Positions 22,601 to 30,169 of a DNA stretch of 64,000 nucleotides are shown here, piece by piece. Where the stretch lies: assembly GCF_902830275.1 (NCBI RefSeq), contig NZ_CADESW010000005.1:248001-312000 (forward strand). The letters run 5' to 3'. A program made the translations under genes and the position numbers. The notes beneath the pieces were generated by a model. It made no database searches. It saw only the letters and a program-made list of their open reading frames with translations, and had not been told where the DNA came from. This DNA is from Burkholderia stagnalis. Lineage in GTDB: Bacteria > Pseudomonadota > Gammaproteobacteria > Burkholderiales > Burkholderiaceae. How positions within the stretch are numbered: position 1 is the first letter of the stretch; each line of letters starts with the position of its first letter.

Positions 22601-25600
22601 CGGCGCTAAAGGGCGGCGATACGGTGAATATCGTGTCGGGCAATGACATTACGTTGTCCGGCAGCGCGATCAGCCTAGACCAGGGCAATGCGAACCTGCT
22701 GGCGGTCGGTGATGTGAATGTCGGCTCGGCAACAGAGACGCACGAGTTGAACTCGCACGAAACGCATAGCCACAGCAATGTCGTAAGCGGCGTGAAGGTC
22801 GCGAGCGGGATCGACCAGACGATGACGCTCAATCGCGGCAGTCTCGTGTCGGCGGACGGCGTGAACATTGTCAGCGGAAAGGACGTCAATGTTCAGGGCG
22901 GCACCATCGTCGCAACGAACGACGTGACGCTCACGGCAGCGCGTAACGTGACGGTTACGACGTCGCAGGACACCTTGCAGTCGTCGAGCTACTACAACAA
23001 GAAGGAATCCGGGCTGATGTCGGGCGGGGGACTGTCGGTGTCGGTGGGCAGCAGTTCGCTGAAGACGACCAGTCAGACGACCGAGGTGTCGAACAACGCC
23101 AGCACGATCGGTTCGCTGAAGGGTAACCTCAGCATCACGGCTGGAAACGATCTGCACGTGACGGGCAGCGACCTGATCGCAGCGAAGAATCTCAGCGGGA
23201 CAGGCGCGAACGTGACGATTGACGCGGCGCAGGACAGGACCCACCGCGGTGAAACGCAGGAAGTCTCCAAGAGCGGCCTGACGCTGGCATTGAAGGCACC
23301 GGTGATCGACGCGGTATCGAATGCCGTTGGTCAATCGCGTGCGTCCAGCAATAGCCAGGATGGCCGTGCAGCGGCGCTGCACGGGATGGCCGCGGCGAGC
23401 GCGGCATGGGATGCGAATATGGCTGCGGGCGATGTGGTCCGGGCGCTGGGGGCGGGCGAAACGCCTCAGTTCAAGGTCGAAGTCAGCGTCGGCAGCAGTC
23501 ACAGCAAGAGCGCATTCTCCGAAGACAGCGTGACGAATCGCGGCTCGAATGTGAATGCGGGCGGAACGGTCGCGTTTGCAGCAACGGGGAACGGGCAACC
23601 GGGTAGCGGCAATGTGGCGATCGTTGGTTCGAACGTGAACGCAAACGGCGTGATCCTGGCAGCGAAGAATCAGGTCAATATCGTCAATACGACCGATACG
23701 GATACGACGCGCAGCACGAACGAGTCGAAGAGCGCGAGCGTGGGGGTGTCCGTCGGCACGGGCGGGTTCGGTGTTTCCGCGGCGATGTCGAAGGCCAACG
23801 GCGACGGCAACAGCGATCTGGCCACGCAGAACAATAGCCATGTAAACGCAGTAAACAATGTGACGATCATCTCGGGCAGCGATACGAACATCATCGGCTC
23901 GAACGTGAAGGGCAATCAGGTGAACGCCGATGTGGGCGGGAACCTGAACATCGTCAGCGTGCAGGATACGCTGACGAGCGCGGCACATCAGTCGAGTTCG
24001 GGCGGCGGCTTCAGCGTCAGTCAGGGCGGCGCCAGTGCGAGCTTCAGCCAGAGCAAGGGCAACGCGTCGGGCAGCTATGCGGGCGTCAATGAGCAAGCCG
24101 GGATTCACGCGGGTGGTGGCGGTTTCAATATCAACGTCACCGGCAATACCGACCTGAAGGGCGGGCTGATCGCGAGCGGCGCGGATGCGTCAAAGAATAC
24201 GCTGACAACAGGTTCGCTGTCCTTCTCGGATGTCCAGAACCAGTCGCACTACGATGCGAGCTCGAGCGGCTTCAGTGCGGGCGCGACGACCGGCGATGGC
24301 GGGATGAACTACAGCACGCACGGCAGTACGTCGGGCAAGAATGCGGGCGGTGCAGCGCCTATGCTTGGCCAGAACGACAGCGGCAGTGATAGCGCGACGA
24401 CGAAGAGCGGCGTGAGTGCGGGGACGGTTACGATTACGGACTCGGCAAACCAGAAGCAGGATGTGGCGAGCTCGAACCGTGACACGACGAATACGAACGG
24501 TACGGTCGCCAAACTACCCGACATGCAGAATCTGTTGAGCAATCAAGCGGACATGATGGCTGCGGCCAGCGCGGCCGGCGAAGCGGTGTCGCGCCGGATT
24601 GGGGACTATGCTGACGAGATGAAACGGCAAGCCCAGAAGAATGGTGACCAGGCCGGTGTCGACGCGTGGAAGGAAGGCGGAGCGAACCGCGCACTGATGC
24701 AAGGTGCAGGCGCGGCGCTGGTGACTGGACTGGCGGGCGGCAACGCGGTCGGTGGCGCAGCCGGTGCCGCGATTGCGTCGATCGCGTCGGGCAAGCTGAA
24801 CGAGCTGAGCAGCGCAATTGCAGGCAGCGATCCGACCGGTAACGCCAATATGAATCAGGCACTGGGCAACATCGCGGCGAATGTGCTTGCGACGGGGGCC
24901 GGTGCCGCAGTCGGCGGTGAAGCGGGGGCGTTCTCAGGGTACAACGTCGATCGGTTCAACCGGCAACTGCATCCTGATGAGCGGCAGTGGGCGAAGGATA
25001 AGGCGAAGGACTTCGCGAAGTTCTACGAAGAAAAAACCGGTAAATCACTCACCGCGGATCAGGCGCAGAATATGCTGCTGGCAAACGGCTATCGTTTGGT
25101 GGATGCGGCGGCAAGCAAGGGGCCGGGAGGGGACGCAACCGCGGTGGCCTATATCAGTCAGAATGGTGACGGGCTGTTCCATGCGACGTCGGCAGAGTAC
25201 AACAGTCCGTTCTTGTCTGGGAACAAGGATGGTTCGCTGACGCCGGAGCAGAGAGCGTTGCCTGGCGCGGTGGCTAATCCAAAGGCCGGTCTCGTCATTG
25301 CCGGCGGGTTGGTAACTGCCGGACTGGCACCAGAGATTGCTGCCGGGTTAGCCGCTATCCCTGGCGCGCCAATTTTTGGTTCGACCGGAGCTTTGGGGTC
25401 CAGCGCGTGGGCGTCGCCTATTGGGATTGGCGTCCTAACTGGCAGTGTAAATGCGACATCGCAATACATCCAGAATGGCACAGTGAATCCAGTCGATGTT
25501 GGGTATGCGGCATTGGCTGGTGGATCTGGCACTTACACCAAATTCTTTGGGAATGTCGTAATAAACGCAGTGACAGGTGCTCTTGATATTGTCACTAATA

Positions 25601-25893
25601 ACGCAATCTCTGGAAAACACGATAGCATTGCAACCGGTGCAGCGGTGAACGCGGGTGCGGCGGCTATCGGTTATGGTACGGGACTCGCCATGCAAAATTT
25701 AATTTCCGCGTTGTCGAAGTCCGGGATGGGTAGTTTTGGGTGGTCCGGGACTGGTGTTTGGGCGGGATCATCAGGACAAAATCTATTCAATCCGAACAAT
25801 GTTCCTGCAATTGGTGCCGGTATAGGGGGTGCTGCCGGCGCTGAGGCAGGAACGAAAGCGATAAACGATGCCAAATCTCGGATTGGGAAATGA
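16615..25893 (+). CDS. bcpA: Contact-dependent inhibition exoprotein BcpA/CdiA (filamentous haemagglutinin family)
   Basis: This 3092-residue two-partner-secretion exoprotein delivers a C-terminal toxin to neighbouring cells. In order: an extended signal peptide starting MNKSTHRLVYSRLRG (residues 1-65, cleavage probably after S-G-A); the TPS secretion domain (about 66-330) with N-P-S-G-I-F-V-D-G-G; a long beta-helix of haemagglutinin repeats (about 340-1230, recurring L-D-N-S-x-G and L-V-N-H-G-G-T-I-T); a non-repetitive Tyr-rich region (about 1380-1560) that may be the receptor-binding part; and a second beta-helix region (about 1750-2620). A pretoxin region with Y-N-V-D-R-F-N-R-Q-L-H-P follows near residue 2778. 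The end is Gly/Ala-rich with hydrophobic stretches, which suggests a membrane-active toxin. No canonical VENN motif is present. Base composition turns AT-richer from about 25.4 kb, the usual sign of toxin exchange. The immunity and transporter genes follow. Confidence 0.9.
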   Translation: MNKSTHRLVYSRLRGMVVAVAETATAEGKSATGEACVRRRSSTSGVRVVMAGVAALGMLPTLSGAQIVPTPGTSTQVIQTPNGLPQVNVARPSSAGVSVNTYNQFDVQRAGAILNNSATMVQTQQAGWINGNPNYGAGQAARIIVNQVNSPNPSQIRGALEIAGARADLVLANPSGIFVDGGTFLNTSRATLTTGVPFYSADGSLVGYNVNRGLVTVSGAGLNATGTDQVDLIARAVQANAAIYAKNLNVIAGAAQVNHDTLAATPIAGDGSAPAVAIDVSQLGGMYSSRIFLASNEFGVGVANAGTIAAQAGDLTLQSNGRLVLTGKTTASGNLALSASGGIQNSGTTYAQQSLSANTAADLTNSGTLAARQNTTVNAGSVNSTGTLGAGVNNDGSVTHSGDLNLTASGQLSATGQNVAGGDASLTGGSMNLAGSQTAANGNLSLNATTGDVNLSNATTSAQGSIQANASGTVINDHGSLSSGGGTTLTGGNLSNQGGKVSSQGALSVNVAGQIANQSGELVSESTADVRGGTIANNQGTLQSAAGMTVAGASLDNTAGRITSLNSDGLLVTTSGQLTNAAGTTANGAQGGVIGGNGDVSVQGANVVNRGTITSNTNLRVAGQSVDNGGGTLQAAQKVAVNAGARLINNGGSIVGQTAALTGTALDNSAGTVQAGQVSLNATDLVNHGGTITQTGAGAMSVNVSGTLDNSNGGTLQTNSTDLTLAPAALVNDGGTITHAGNGTLTLGGGTGSVSNVSGSIASNGRVVAQTGALNNTSGSINAQNGLAATVGGTLNNANGKLLSNTDVSVASGTLTNDGGQIGASTNATIHTGSMTNQGGSIVAPNLSVTADSTLDNSGGKLEANQLALTAANLVNHGGTITQYGSSAMGMNVSSTLDNSAAGVIQTNATDLTLEPAELNNAGGTITHAGTGTLTIAPGNGASALNNASGTIVTKGQAVVDASSWNNASGILAAQRGINATIAGDVNNAQGLLRSDASLSLQNGGALSNRGGHFQAGQSVAGDTSTLAIQSASIDNADGAIVDLGAGKMTVQGGSQIANSHAGGVAGMGAITGNGDVTVSAASISNTQGGQLSGASLHVQGNTLDNSGGTIGNVTNLNGDVDVTTTGAITNTNGQISSTHDLSVAAATLQGGGTYSATHDANVNLQGDYTAAADTQFNVGHDLAFTLPGTFTNNANLESVNNLSVDAGNIVNVGALTAGGLLHTQSINLTNTGALVGASASLNATNTISNLGPTALIGASDSNGTLEILAHDIENRDDTTATDSMATTAIFGMGKVVLAGGKDASGNYRNAALINNSSALIQSEGDMELHTDKVTSTRRVMKTSTSSIDPSLLGQFGIPISGRTGQVGVKDPDSIGGVYTEPPHGGQWNSTYQFTTYYADSATATTVTDISPAAQIVSGGRIDASSVGTLQNYWSNIAAVGDIKMPARYDADGWAASGQKLPGVTVSYSGQYHYNNYDNSEHDWQLPFGNAPFVTGRPGGYTQAAPASIKDYTLPGYFSTLSSNGTIWGTGVSVSNTAANASIPSLGLLPGQSVPGLTPTNLSGNASGAKSGASAVHGGPPAPVDPIIASATALNVLNNLTIPQSGLYRPTTAPNANYVIETNPAFTNQKNFISSDYFFGQLGVDLTHIPKRLGDGFYEQQLVRNQVTALTGKAMLGPYADLQTMYQSLMTAGADLSKSLDLPMGASLSAEQVSKLTGNVIMMETRVVDGQSVLVPVVYLAQANQQNVNGPLINATNIDFQNAQSFTSSGTIKADNTLAIQGKQIDNAFGALQSGGLMSLKTENNIDLTSANVKAGSLQLDAGKDLILDTATKTNTRVSRDGATSVVTTLGPTAKLDVAGNASIVTGGNFQQNAGNLSVGGNLGMNVGGNWDLGAAQTGEHKIVQRANGVSNTDINKVTRSSVTVGGQSSIGVGGDLTAKGAQIDLGQGGTIAAKGNVTLGAASATSTVNSNSSGSDSHGSYAETLHTSDQALTGTALKGGDTVNIVSGNDITLSGSAISLDQGNANLLAVGDVNVGSATETHELNSHETHSHSNVVSGVKVASGIDQTMTLNRGSLVSADGVNIVSGKDVNVQGGTIVATNDVTLTAARNVTVTTSQDTLQSSSYYNKKESGLMSGGGLSVSVGSSSLKTTSQTTEVSNNASTIGSLKGNLSITAGNDLHVTGSDLIAAKNLSGTGANVTIDAAQDRTHRGETQEVSKSGLTLALKAPVIDAVSNAVGQSRASSNSQDGRAAALHGMAAASAAWDANMAAGDVVRALGAGETPQFKVEVSVGSSHSKSAFSEDSVTNRGSNVNAGGTVAFAATGNGQPGSGNVAIVGSNVNANGVILAAKNQVNIVNTTDTDTTRSTNESKSASVGVSVGTGGFGVSAAMSKANGDGNSDLATQNNSHVNAVNNVTIISGSDTNIIGSNVKGNQVNADVGGNLNIVSVQDTLTSAAHQSSSGGGFSVSQGGASASFSQSKGNASGSYAGVNEQAGIHAGGGGFNINVTGNTDLKGGLIASGADASKNTLTTGSLSFSDVQNQSHYDASSSGFSAGATTGDGGMNYSTHGSTSGKNAGGAAPMLGQNDSGSDSATTKSGVSAGTVTITDSANQKQDVASSNRDTTNTNGTVAKLPDMQNLLSNQADMMAAASAAGEAVSRRIGDYADEMKRQAQKNGDQAGVDAWKEGGANRALMQGAGAALVTGLAGGNAVGGAAGAAIASIASGKLNELSSAIAGSDPTGNANMNQALGNIAANVLATGAGAAVGGEAGAFSGYNVDRFNRQLHPDERQWAKDKAKDFAKFYEEKTGKSLTADQAQNMLLANGYRLVDAAASKGPGGDATAVAYISQNGDGLFHATSAEYNSPFLSGNKDGSLTPEQRALPGAVANPKAGLVIAGGLVTAGLAPEIAAGLAAIPGAPIFGSTGALGSSAWASPIGIGVLTGSVNATSQYIQNGTVNPVDVGYAALAGGSGTYTKFFGNVVINAVTGALDIVTNNAISGKHDSIATGAAVNAGAAAIGYGTGLAMQNLISALSKSGMGSFGWSGTGVWAGSSGQNLFNPNNVPAIGAGIGGAAGAEAGTKAINDAKSRIGK

Positions 25894-25897
25894 AGAA

Positions 25898-26113
25898 ATG
25901 CTTAGATTGATTGCCTTATATTTAGCTGCTTTCTTGCTGTCGTTTCTGTGCTTTGCCTCCATCAAGGTATTTGTAATGATTTTTGTGGCCTATTTTTACG
26001 GTGGCGGTTTCTTGTGGGAGAGCAACGATACGAGATTCGTTTTAGTGAATGGTATTCTGTTAGGGCTTGTTTTTTGCGTTTTCGCAACGGTGGCTTTTGT
26101 GCGAAAAAAATGA
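25898..26113 (+). CDS. bcpI: Candidate CDI immunity protein (BcpI/CdiI), three-helix membrane protein
   Basis: This 71-residue, strongly hydrophobic protein has three membrane segments (about residues 2-20, 22-36 and 48-67) and a terminal R-K-K. It lies between the exoprotein and transporter genes, exactly where Burkholderia CDI loci carry the immunity gene, and is far more AT-rich than its neighbours. I chose ATG 25898 because GGGAA and GAAGAA lie just before it; ATG 25868, overlapping the exoprotein gene by 26 bases, would add 10 residues. A membrane immunity protein is what one would expect if the toxin acts on the inner membrane. The assignment rests on position, size and composition, not on a recognised family. 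No bcpO-like lipoprotein gene is visible between it and bcpB. Confidence 0.65.
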   Translation: MLRLIALYLAAFLLSFLCFASIKVFVMIFVAYFYGGGFLWESNDTRFVLVNGILLGLVFCVFATVAFVRKK

Positions 26114-26281
26114 TTCGTGATGCCATTGTGAAATCCGATTCAATCGGCATTTGCACGGTGTTGTTGTGTATATCAATCTGGACGGACCGGGATGAAGATT
26201 GCACGCAAATCAATTGAAAGTGATGCATTGATAGCAGGCACGTCTCAGCCGTAGTACACGATCGCATATCTAGAAAAACAC

Positions 26282-28021
26282 ATGAGAACTATTCGCCGGG
26301 GGAATTCTGCTGCGGCAGCACTGCTGTTTATCGCGACAAGTGTGTCGGCGCAAGAAGCTCCGCGCCTGACCGTTCCGGGCAACTACCAGCAATCCCGACA
26401 GCAAGAAGAGGCACGTGAGCGCGAGCGCACCGTCACCGCGCCCGGGGTACGATCGAACGTGGCGGCAAGCGCTGGGTATCCCACGCTGCCGTCGGAAACG
26501 CCCTGCTTTCGCATTGATCGTTTCTCCCTCGACGTACCCGATGCGCTGCCCGCTTCCCTGAAGTTGCTAGGCGCGTCGGCGTTGCCCATGGATCGCTTCG
26601 CCTTCGCACGCGAATGGCTCGAACACTACACTGGCCAGTGCGTCGGCAAACAGGGGCTCGACGTGCTCGTCAAGGGCCTGTCGCAAGCGATCCTGGCACG
26701 CGGGTACGTTACGACGCGCGTGCTGCTGCCCGAACAGGATCTGTCGACCGGCACCCTCAAGTTTTTTCTGATCCCCGGTGTGATCCGCCACGTGCGTTTC
26801 GCCAACGAGAAGCTCCGCGGCACTTGGAAAACTGCCTTTCCGACCGGCGACGGCGAACTGCTCAACCTGCGCGACCTTGAGCAAGGTCTGGAGCAGATGA
26901 AGCGAGTGTCGAGCCAGGATGTGTCGATGCAGATTGTGCCGGCCGATGTGCCGGGCGAAAGCGACGTCGTGCTCGACGTGAAGCGCGCCAAGCCGTGGAC
27001 CGTCGTCGCGTCGATCGACAACTCGGGTACGCGCGCGACCGGCCGCCTGCAGGGCAACTTGTCGCTCGGCATCGACAACCCACTCGGATTGAACGACATC
27101 TTCAACATCGGCGTGAGCCAGGATCTCGAGTTCGGCGACAAGCGGCTCGGCTCGCACGGCTGGAACGGCTTCTATTCGATCCCGTGGGGCTACTGGACCG
27201 CGACGCTCTCGGCGTATACGAACACGTATTACCAGCAGATCGCCGGCGTGAACCAGAACTTCATCGCGAGCGGCAATTCGAAGACGGTCGACTTCAAGCT
27301 GAACCGCGTGCTGTCGCGCAGCCAGAACGACGTGTTCGGCGCGCAGTTTCGATTGTCGCGGCGGTTCGGGCAGAGCTTCATCGAGGACACCGAGATTCCG
27401 CAGCAGCGCCGCAACAACACGTTCGTCGAGTTCGGCCTGACCGATCGCCACTATTTCGGCAACGCGCAGTTCGACGGCACGCTCGTGTATCGGCAGGGCA
27501 TCGGCGCATTCGGCGCGCAGGACGACATGCTGGCCGCCGACGGCGGCCCGACCTACCGCTACAAAATGGCCGTGCTCGATGCGAACCTATCGGTGCCGTT
27601 CGCGATCGCGCAGCAGCCGTTCCGCTACGTGACGACCTTCCACGGCCAGTACACGGGCAACATGCTGTACTACATCGACGACCTGACGATCGGCAGCCGC
27701 TATACCGTGCGCGGCTTCGACGGCGAAACGATGCTCGCGGCCGCGCGTGGATTCTACTGGCGCAACGAGCTGCAGGCGCCGATCGGACAGACCGGGATGG
27801 CGGTCTATGCGGGCCTCGACTACGGTCGAGTGTGGGGCCCGCAGCCGGTCGTGCTGGTCGGCACGCAACTGGCAGGCGCGGTGATCGGCGTGAAGGGCAG
27901 CGTCGCGACGCGTTTCGGCGGATACGGCTACGACCTGTTCGCCGGTACGCCGGTGTACAAGCCGTCCGGCTTTCCGACGAACCGGGTCACGCTCGGATTC
28001 CAGCTAACCGCCCAGTTCTGA
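26282..28021 (+). CDS. bcpB: TpsB outer-membrane transporter of the CDI locus (BcpB/CdiB)
   Basis: This 579-residue Omp85/TpsB-family outer-membrane protein secretes the exoprotein. Its signal peptide (1-23, cleavage after S-V-S-A) is followed by a Gln/Arg/Glu-rich linker corresponding to the plug helix. POTRA domains span roughly residues 75-220, opening with C-F-R-I-D-R-F-S-L and containing G-Y-V-T-T-R-V-L-L-P-E-Q-D-L. A 16-strand barrel follows, with the diagnostic loop-6 motif Y-T-V-R-G-F near residue 480 and a terminal Phe after alternating strand residues, as required for outer-membrane insertion. The ribosome binding site is poor (AT-rich leader), so expression may depend on readthrough from the upstream genes. 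The 169-base gap before it holds no gene I can support. Confidence 0.92.
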   Translation: MRTIRRGNSAAAALLFIATSVSAQEAPRLTVPGNYQQSRQQEEARERERTVTAPGVRSNVAASAGYPTLPSETPCFRIDRFSLDVPDALPASLKLLGASALPMDRFAFAREWLEHYTGQCVGKQGLDVLVKGLSQAILARGYVTTRVLLPEQDLSTGTLKFFLIPGVIRHVRFANEKLRGTWKTAFPTGDGELLNLRDLEQGLEQMKRVSSQDVSMQIVPADVPGESDVVLDVKRAKPWTVVASIDNSGTRATGRLQGNLSLGIDNPLGLNDIFNIGVSQDLEFGDKRLGSHGWNGFYSIPWGYWTATLSAYTNTYYQQIAGVNQNFIASGNSKTVDFKLNRVLSRSQNDVFGAQFRLSRRFGQSFIEDTEIPQQRRNNTFVEFGLTDRHYFGNAQFDGTLVYRQGIGAFGAQDDMLAADGGPTYRYKMAVLDANLSVPFAIAQQPFRYVTTFHGQYTGNMLYYIDDLTIGSRYTVRGFDGETMLAAARGFYWRNELQAPIGQTGMAVYAGLDYGRVWGPQPVVLVGTQLAGAVIGVKGSVATRFGGYGYDLFAGTPVYKPSGFPTNRVTLGFQLTAQF

Positions 28022-28311
28022 TGAAGGCCCGATCGAGCAACCCGACACTTCGCCGATCCGATACCGCCGGCGAGGACAAGGAACTGACGGCGTTTCTGAC
28101 CGCCCAGCTCGACAGGGTCTTGTCCGCAAGTCACGAACCGCGTCCCCGCTGCCCGCGCTGCGGCGGCGGCCACATCACCAGCGCCGGATTCCGAACGCGG
28201 CCCATCGGTCGGCTGCCGATGTTCGAGTGCCAGACTTGCCGGCGCTACTTCAGTCGCACGGCCGACACCCCGCTCGGCGAGAAGCACCTCGACTGCGAAC
28301 CCGCGAAGTGA
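28021..28311 (+). CDS. Small zinc-ribbon protein overlapping bcpB by one base
   Basis: This is a 96-residue protein whose ATG (28021) shares its A with the TGA of bcpB, an arrangement that implies coupled translation. A single zinc ribbon, C-P-R-C-G-G-G-H (about residues 42-49) paired with C-Q-T-C-R-R-Y-F (about 70-77), sits between a basic N terminus and a short acidic tail. The ribbon resembles those at the front of InsA-like and IS1595-like transposases and the DUF746 proteins of Burkholderia. It could be a DNA-binding regulator of the locus or a mobile-element leftover. The gene keeps an intact frame and start, which argues against simple decay. Confidence 0.65.
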   Translation: MKARSSNPTLRRSDTAGEDKELTAFLTAQLDRVLSASHEPRPRCPRCGGGHITSAGFRTRPIGRLPMFECQTCRRYFSRTADTPLGEKHLDCEPAK

Positions 28312-28349
28312 CATCTTTGCTTCGCAAACGGTGACAACTTTATTTTGGT

Positions 28350-29444
28350 CTATGCCAGCAGCGCGCGCACGCGCGGCAGCACATGCTCGCCCACGCGCGC
28401 GGCTTCCTCGAGGTTCGGATAGGACGACAGCAGGAAAGTCTCGATGCCGAGCAGCCGGTATTCGTGGATGCGCGCGGCGACCTGGTCGTAGCTGCCGACG
28501 ATCGCGGTGCCCGCGCCGCCGCGGATCAGCCCGACGCCGGCCCACAGGTTCGGATACACCTCCAGCTCGCGCAACGAGCGCAGTGCGCCGCGGCTCAGCG
28601 CGGTCTGGCGCTGCTGGCCGACCGATTCGTACGCGGCGAGCTGGCGTTGCGCGTCGACATAGGTCTGGTCGGAAATCTCGCTCAGCAGCGCGTCGGCGCG
28701 CGCCCACGCGGCGGGCTCGGTCGCGCGGGCGATCACGTGCACGCGCAGCCCGAAGCGGATCCGGCGGCCGTGCATCGCGGCCAGCGCGCGCAGCCGCGCG
28801 ATGCGCTCGCGCACGGCGTCGGGCGGTTCGCCCCACAGCAGGTACGTGTCGGCCTGGCTCGCGGCCACCTGCTCGGCGAGCGTCGACGCCCCGCCGAGAT
28901 AGAGCGCGGGCGGGTTCGCGAGCGGCACGCCGGCATGCGCGGGATTCAGCATGTAGTAGCGCCCGGCGACGGAATGGCCGGCGCCCCGCCACAGACGGCG
29001 CAGCACCCGCAGGCACTCGGACGTGCGCTGGTAGCGCGCGTCGTGGTCGAGGAAATCGCCGAGCGTGCGCTGCTCGTAGGCGCTCGAACCGTTCACCGCG
29101 AACAGGCGCAGGCGCGCGCCGCTCATGCGCTGCAGGGTTGCGGCCTTGCGCGCGATCTGCTCGGGCTGCTCGAGCCCCGGCCGGAACGTGACGATGAACG
29201 CGATGCGACGCGTCGCGCGCGCGAGCTGCGCGCTGACGAGCCACGGATCCTCGAAACCCGCCGCCATCGGCAGCAGCAGGCTGTCGAAGCCGGCAGACTC
29301 GGCCGCGCACGCGACGCCGCGCAGGTATTCGGGCGTGGCCGGCCGATAGTCTTGCATGAAGGTCGGCGGCCGCGGCAGGCCGCTGTTGGCAAGGTGCGGC
29401 CCGTCGCCGTTGGTCGGCAGGAACCATCCGAAGTCCACGCTCAT
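28350..29444 (-). CDS. ssuD: FMNH2-dependent alkanesulfonate monooxygenase, SsuD type
   Basis: This 364-residue luciferase-like (LLM) monooxygenase of the SsuD family cleaves alkanesulfonates to aldehyde and sulfite using reduced FMN from a partner reductase. Matches to SsuD run the whole length: F-G-W-F-L-P-T-N-G-D-G at the start, Y-L-L-W-G-E-P-P, R-F-G-L-R-V-H-V-I, and N-L-W-A-G-V-G-L-I-R-G-G-A-G-T-A near the end. The start at 29444 overlaps the previous gene's stop as ATGA, so it is the last gene of a five-gene LLM chain downstream of the TonB receptor gene. No ssuE-type flavin reductase gene is seen in the window; one must be supplied from elsewhere. Confidence 0.9.
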   Translation of the reverse strand: MSVDFGWFLPTNGDGPHLANSGLPRPPTFMQDYRPATPEYLRGVACAAESAGFDSLLLPMAAGFEDPWLVSAQLARATRRIAFIVTFRPGLEQPEQIARKAATLQRMSGARLRLFAVNGSSAYEQRTLGDFLDHDARYQRTSECLRVLRRLWRGAGHSVAGRYYMLNPAHAGVPLANPPALYLGGASTLAEQVAASQADTYLLWGEPPDAVRERIARLRALAAMHGRRIRFGLRVHVIARATEPAAWARADALLSEISDQTYVDAQRQLAAYESVGQQRQTALSRGALRSLRELEVYPNLWAGVGLIRGGAGTAIVGSYDQVAARIHEYRLLGIETFLLSSYPNLEEAARVGEHVLPRVRALLA

Positions 29445-30169
29445 GCGTCGCCTCGCCGGTGCCGCGCCTGGCGCGCGACGGATGCGCGGCGCGCGTCGTC
29501 GTACCCCACCGTGCGCCGGAGCAGCGCGCCGGCCGGCGGCGGCGCGAGGCCGCGCGCGCGATACGCGTGCTCGACGGCCGCCGCCAGCGGCGGGGCGCTG
29601 GCGGGCACGAGCAGGCCGTCGCAGAACGGCGAGGCGAACGCGATCTCGCGCCGGTCGGCGAGCGACCAGTACAGCGGCGGCCGTTGCGGCGCGAGATCCG
29701 GCAGCCGGGCATGCTCGACGCGATAGTAGGCACCGCGATGCTGCAGCGGCGTGCCGCTCGCCCACAGCGCGCGCAGGATCGACAGGAATTCCGCGCTGCG
29801 CGCGAGCCGCTGGTCGCGGTTCAGGTGCATGGCCCGGTCGCATGCGTCGACGTCCGGCGCGTCGGCTTCGCACGCGAGCAGCGCACGGCCGCGGCTCAGC
29901 GACTGCAGGCTCTGCGCGAGGTGCGCGGCGGCGACGGGCAGCATGGCGCCCGCCTGCAGCGTCACCATCACGCGCAGCGTCGGCAGCGCATCGACGAGCG
30001 CCGCGGCCGCCATCCACGGATCGGGGCCGGCGGCCTGCAAGGGCAGCAGCACGGCGTCGCAGCCGGCCGACACGCCGGCCTCGGCGATCGCGATCCAGTC
30101 GGCGGCCGGGTCGGGCCGGGCGTCGTCGCAGCGCGTGTCGAGCCGCAGCAGCAGGCGCGGCGTGCTCAT
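29441..30169 (-). CDS. Short LLM-family monooxygenase-like protein (SsuD paralogue, truncated)
   Basis: This 242-residue protein is about two thirds of the usual 340-380. It aligns with the N-terminal and central barrel of SsuD-type enzymes (W-I-A-I-A-E-A-G-V-S-A-G-C-D, then L-M-V-T-L-Q-A-G, then R-S-A-E-F-L-S-I-L-R) but lacks the R-F-G-x-R-x-H-V and W-A-G-V-G-L-x-R-G-G-A-G segments that bind FMN phosphate and close the active site. Both ends overlap neighbours as ATGA, so it stays in frame and coupled, which argues for a retained role, perhaps as a structural partner of the SsuD-like protein. Alternatively it is a decaying copy. Confidence 0.7.
   Translation of the reverse strand: MSTPRLLLRLDTRCDDARPDPAADWIAIAEAGVSAGCDAVLLPLQAAGPDPWMAAAALVDALPTLRVMVTLQAGAMLPVAAAHLAQSLQSLSRGRALLACEADAPDVDACDRAMHLNRDQRLARSAEFLSILRALWASGTPLQHRGAYYRVEHARLPDLAPQRPPLYWSLADRREIAFASPFCDGLLVPASAPPLAAAVEHAYRARGLAPPPAGALLRRTVGYDDARRASVARQARHRRGDA

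Noticed and set aside
26114..26281. A bcpO lipoprotein gene between the immunity gene and bcpB
   Set aside because: No frame with a lipobox or ribosome binding site is present in the 168 bases.
28312..28349. TTTGC-ttc-GCAAA followed by TTTATTTT as a terminator after the zinc-ribbon gene
   Set aside because: The stem is only five base pairs and the T-rich run is 11 bases away. Too weak to call.
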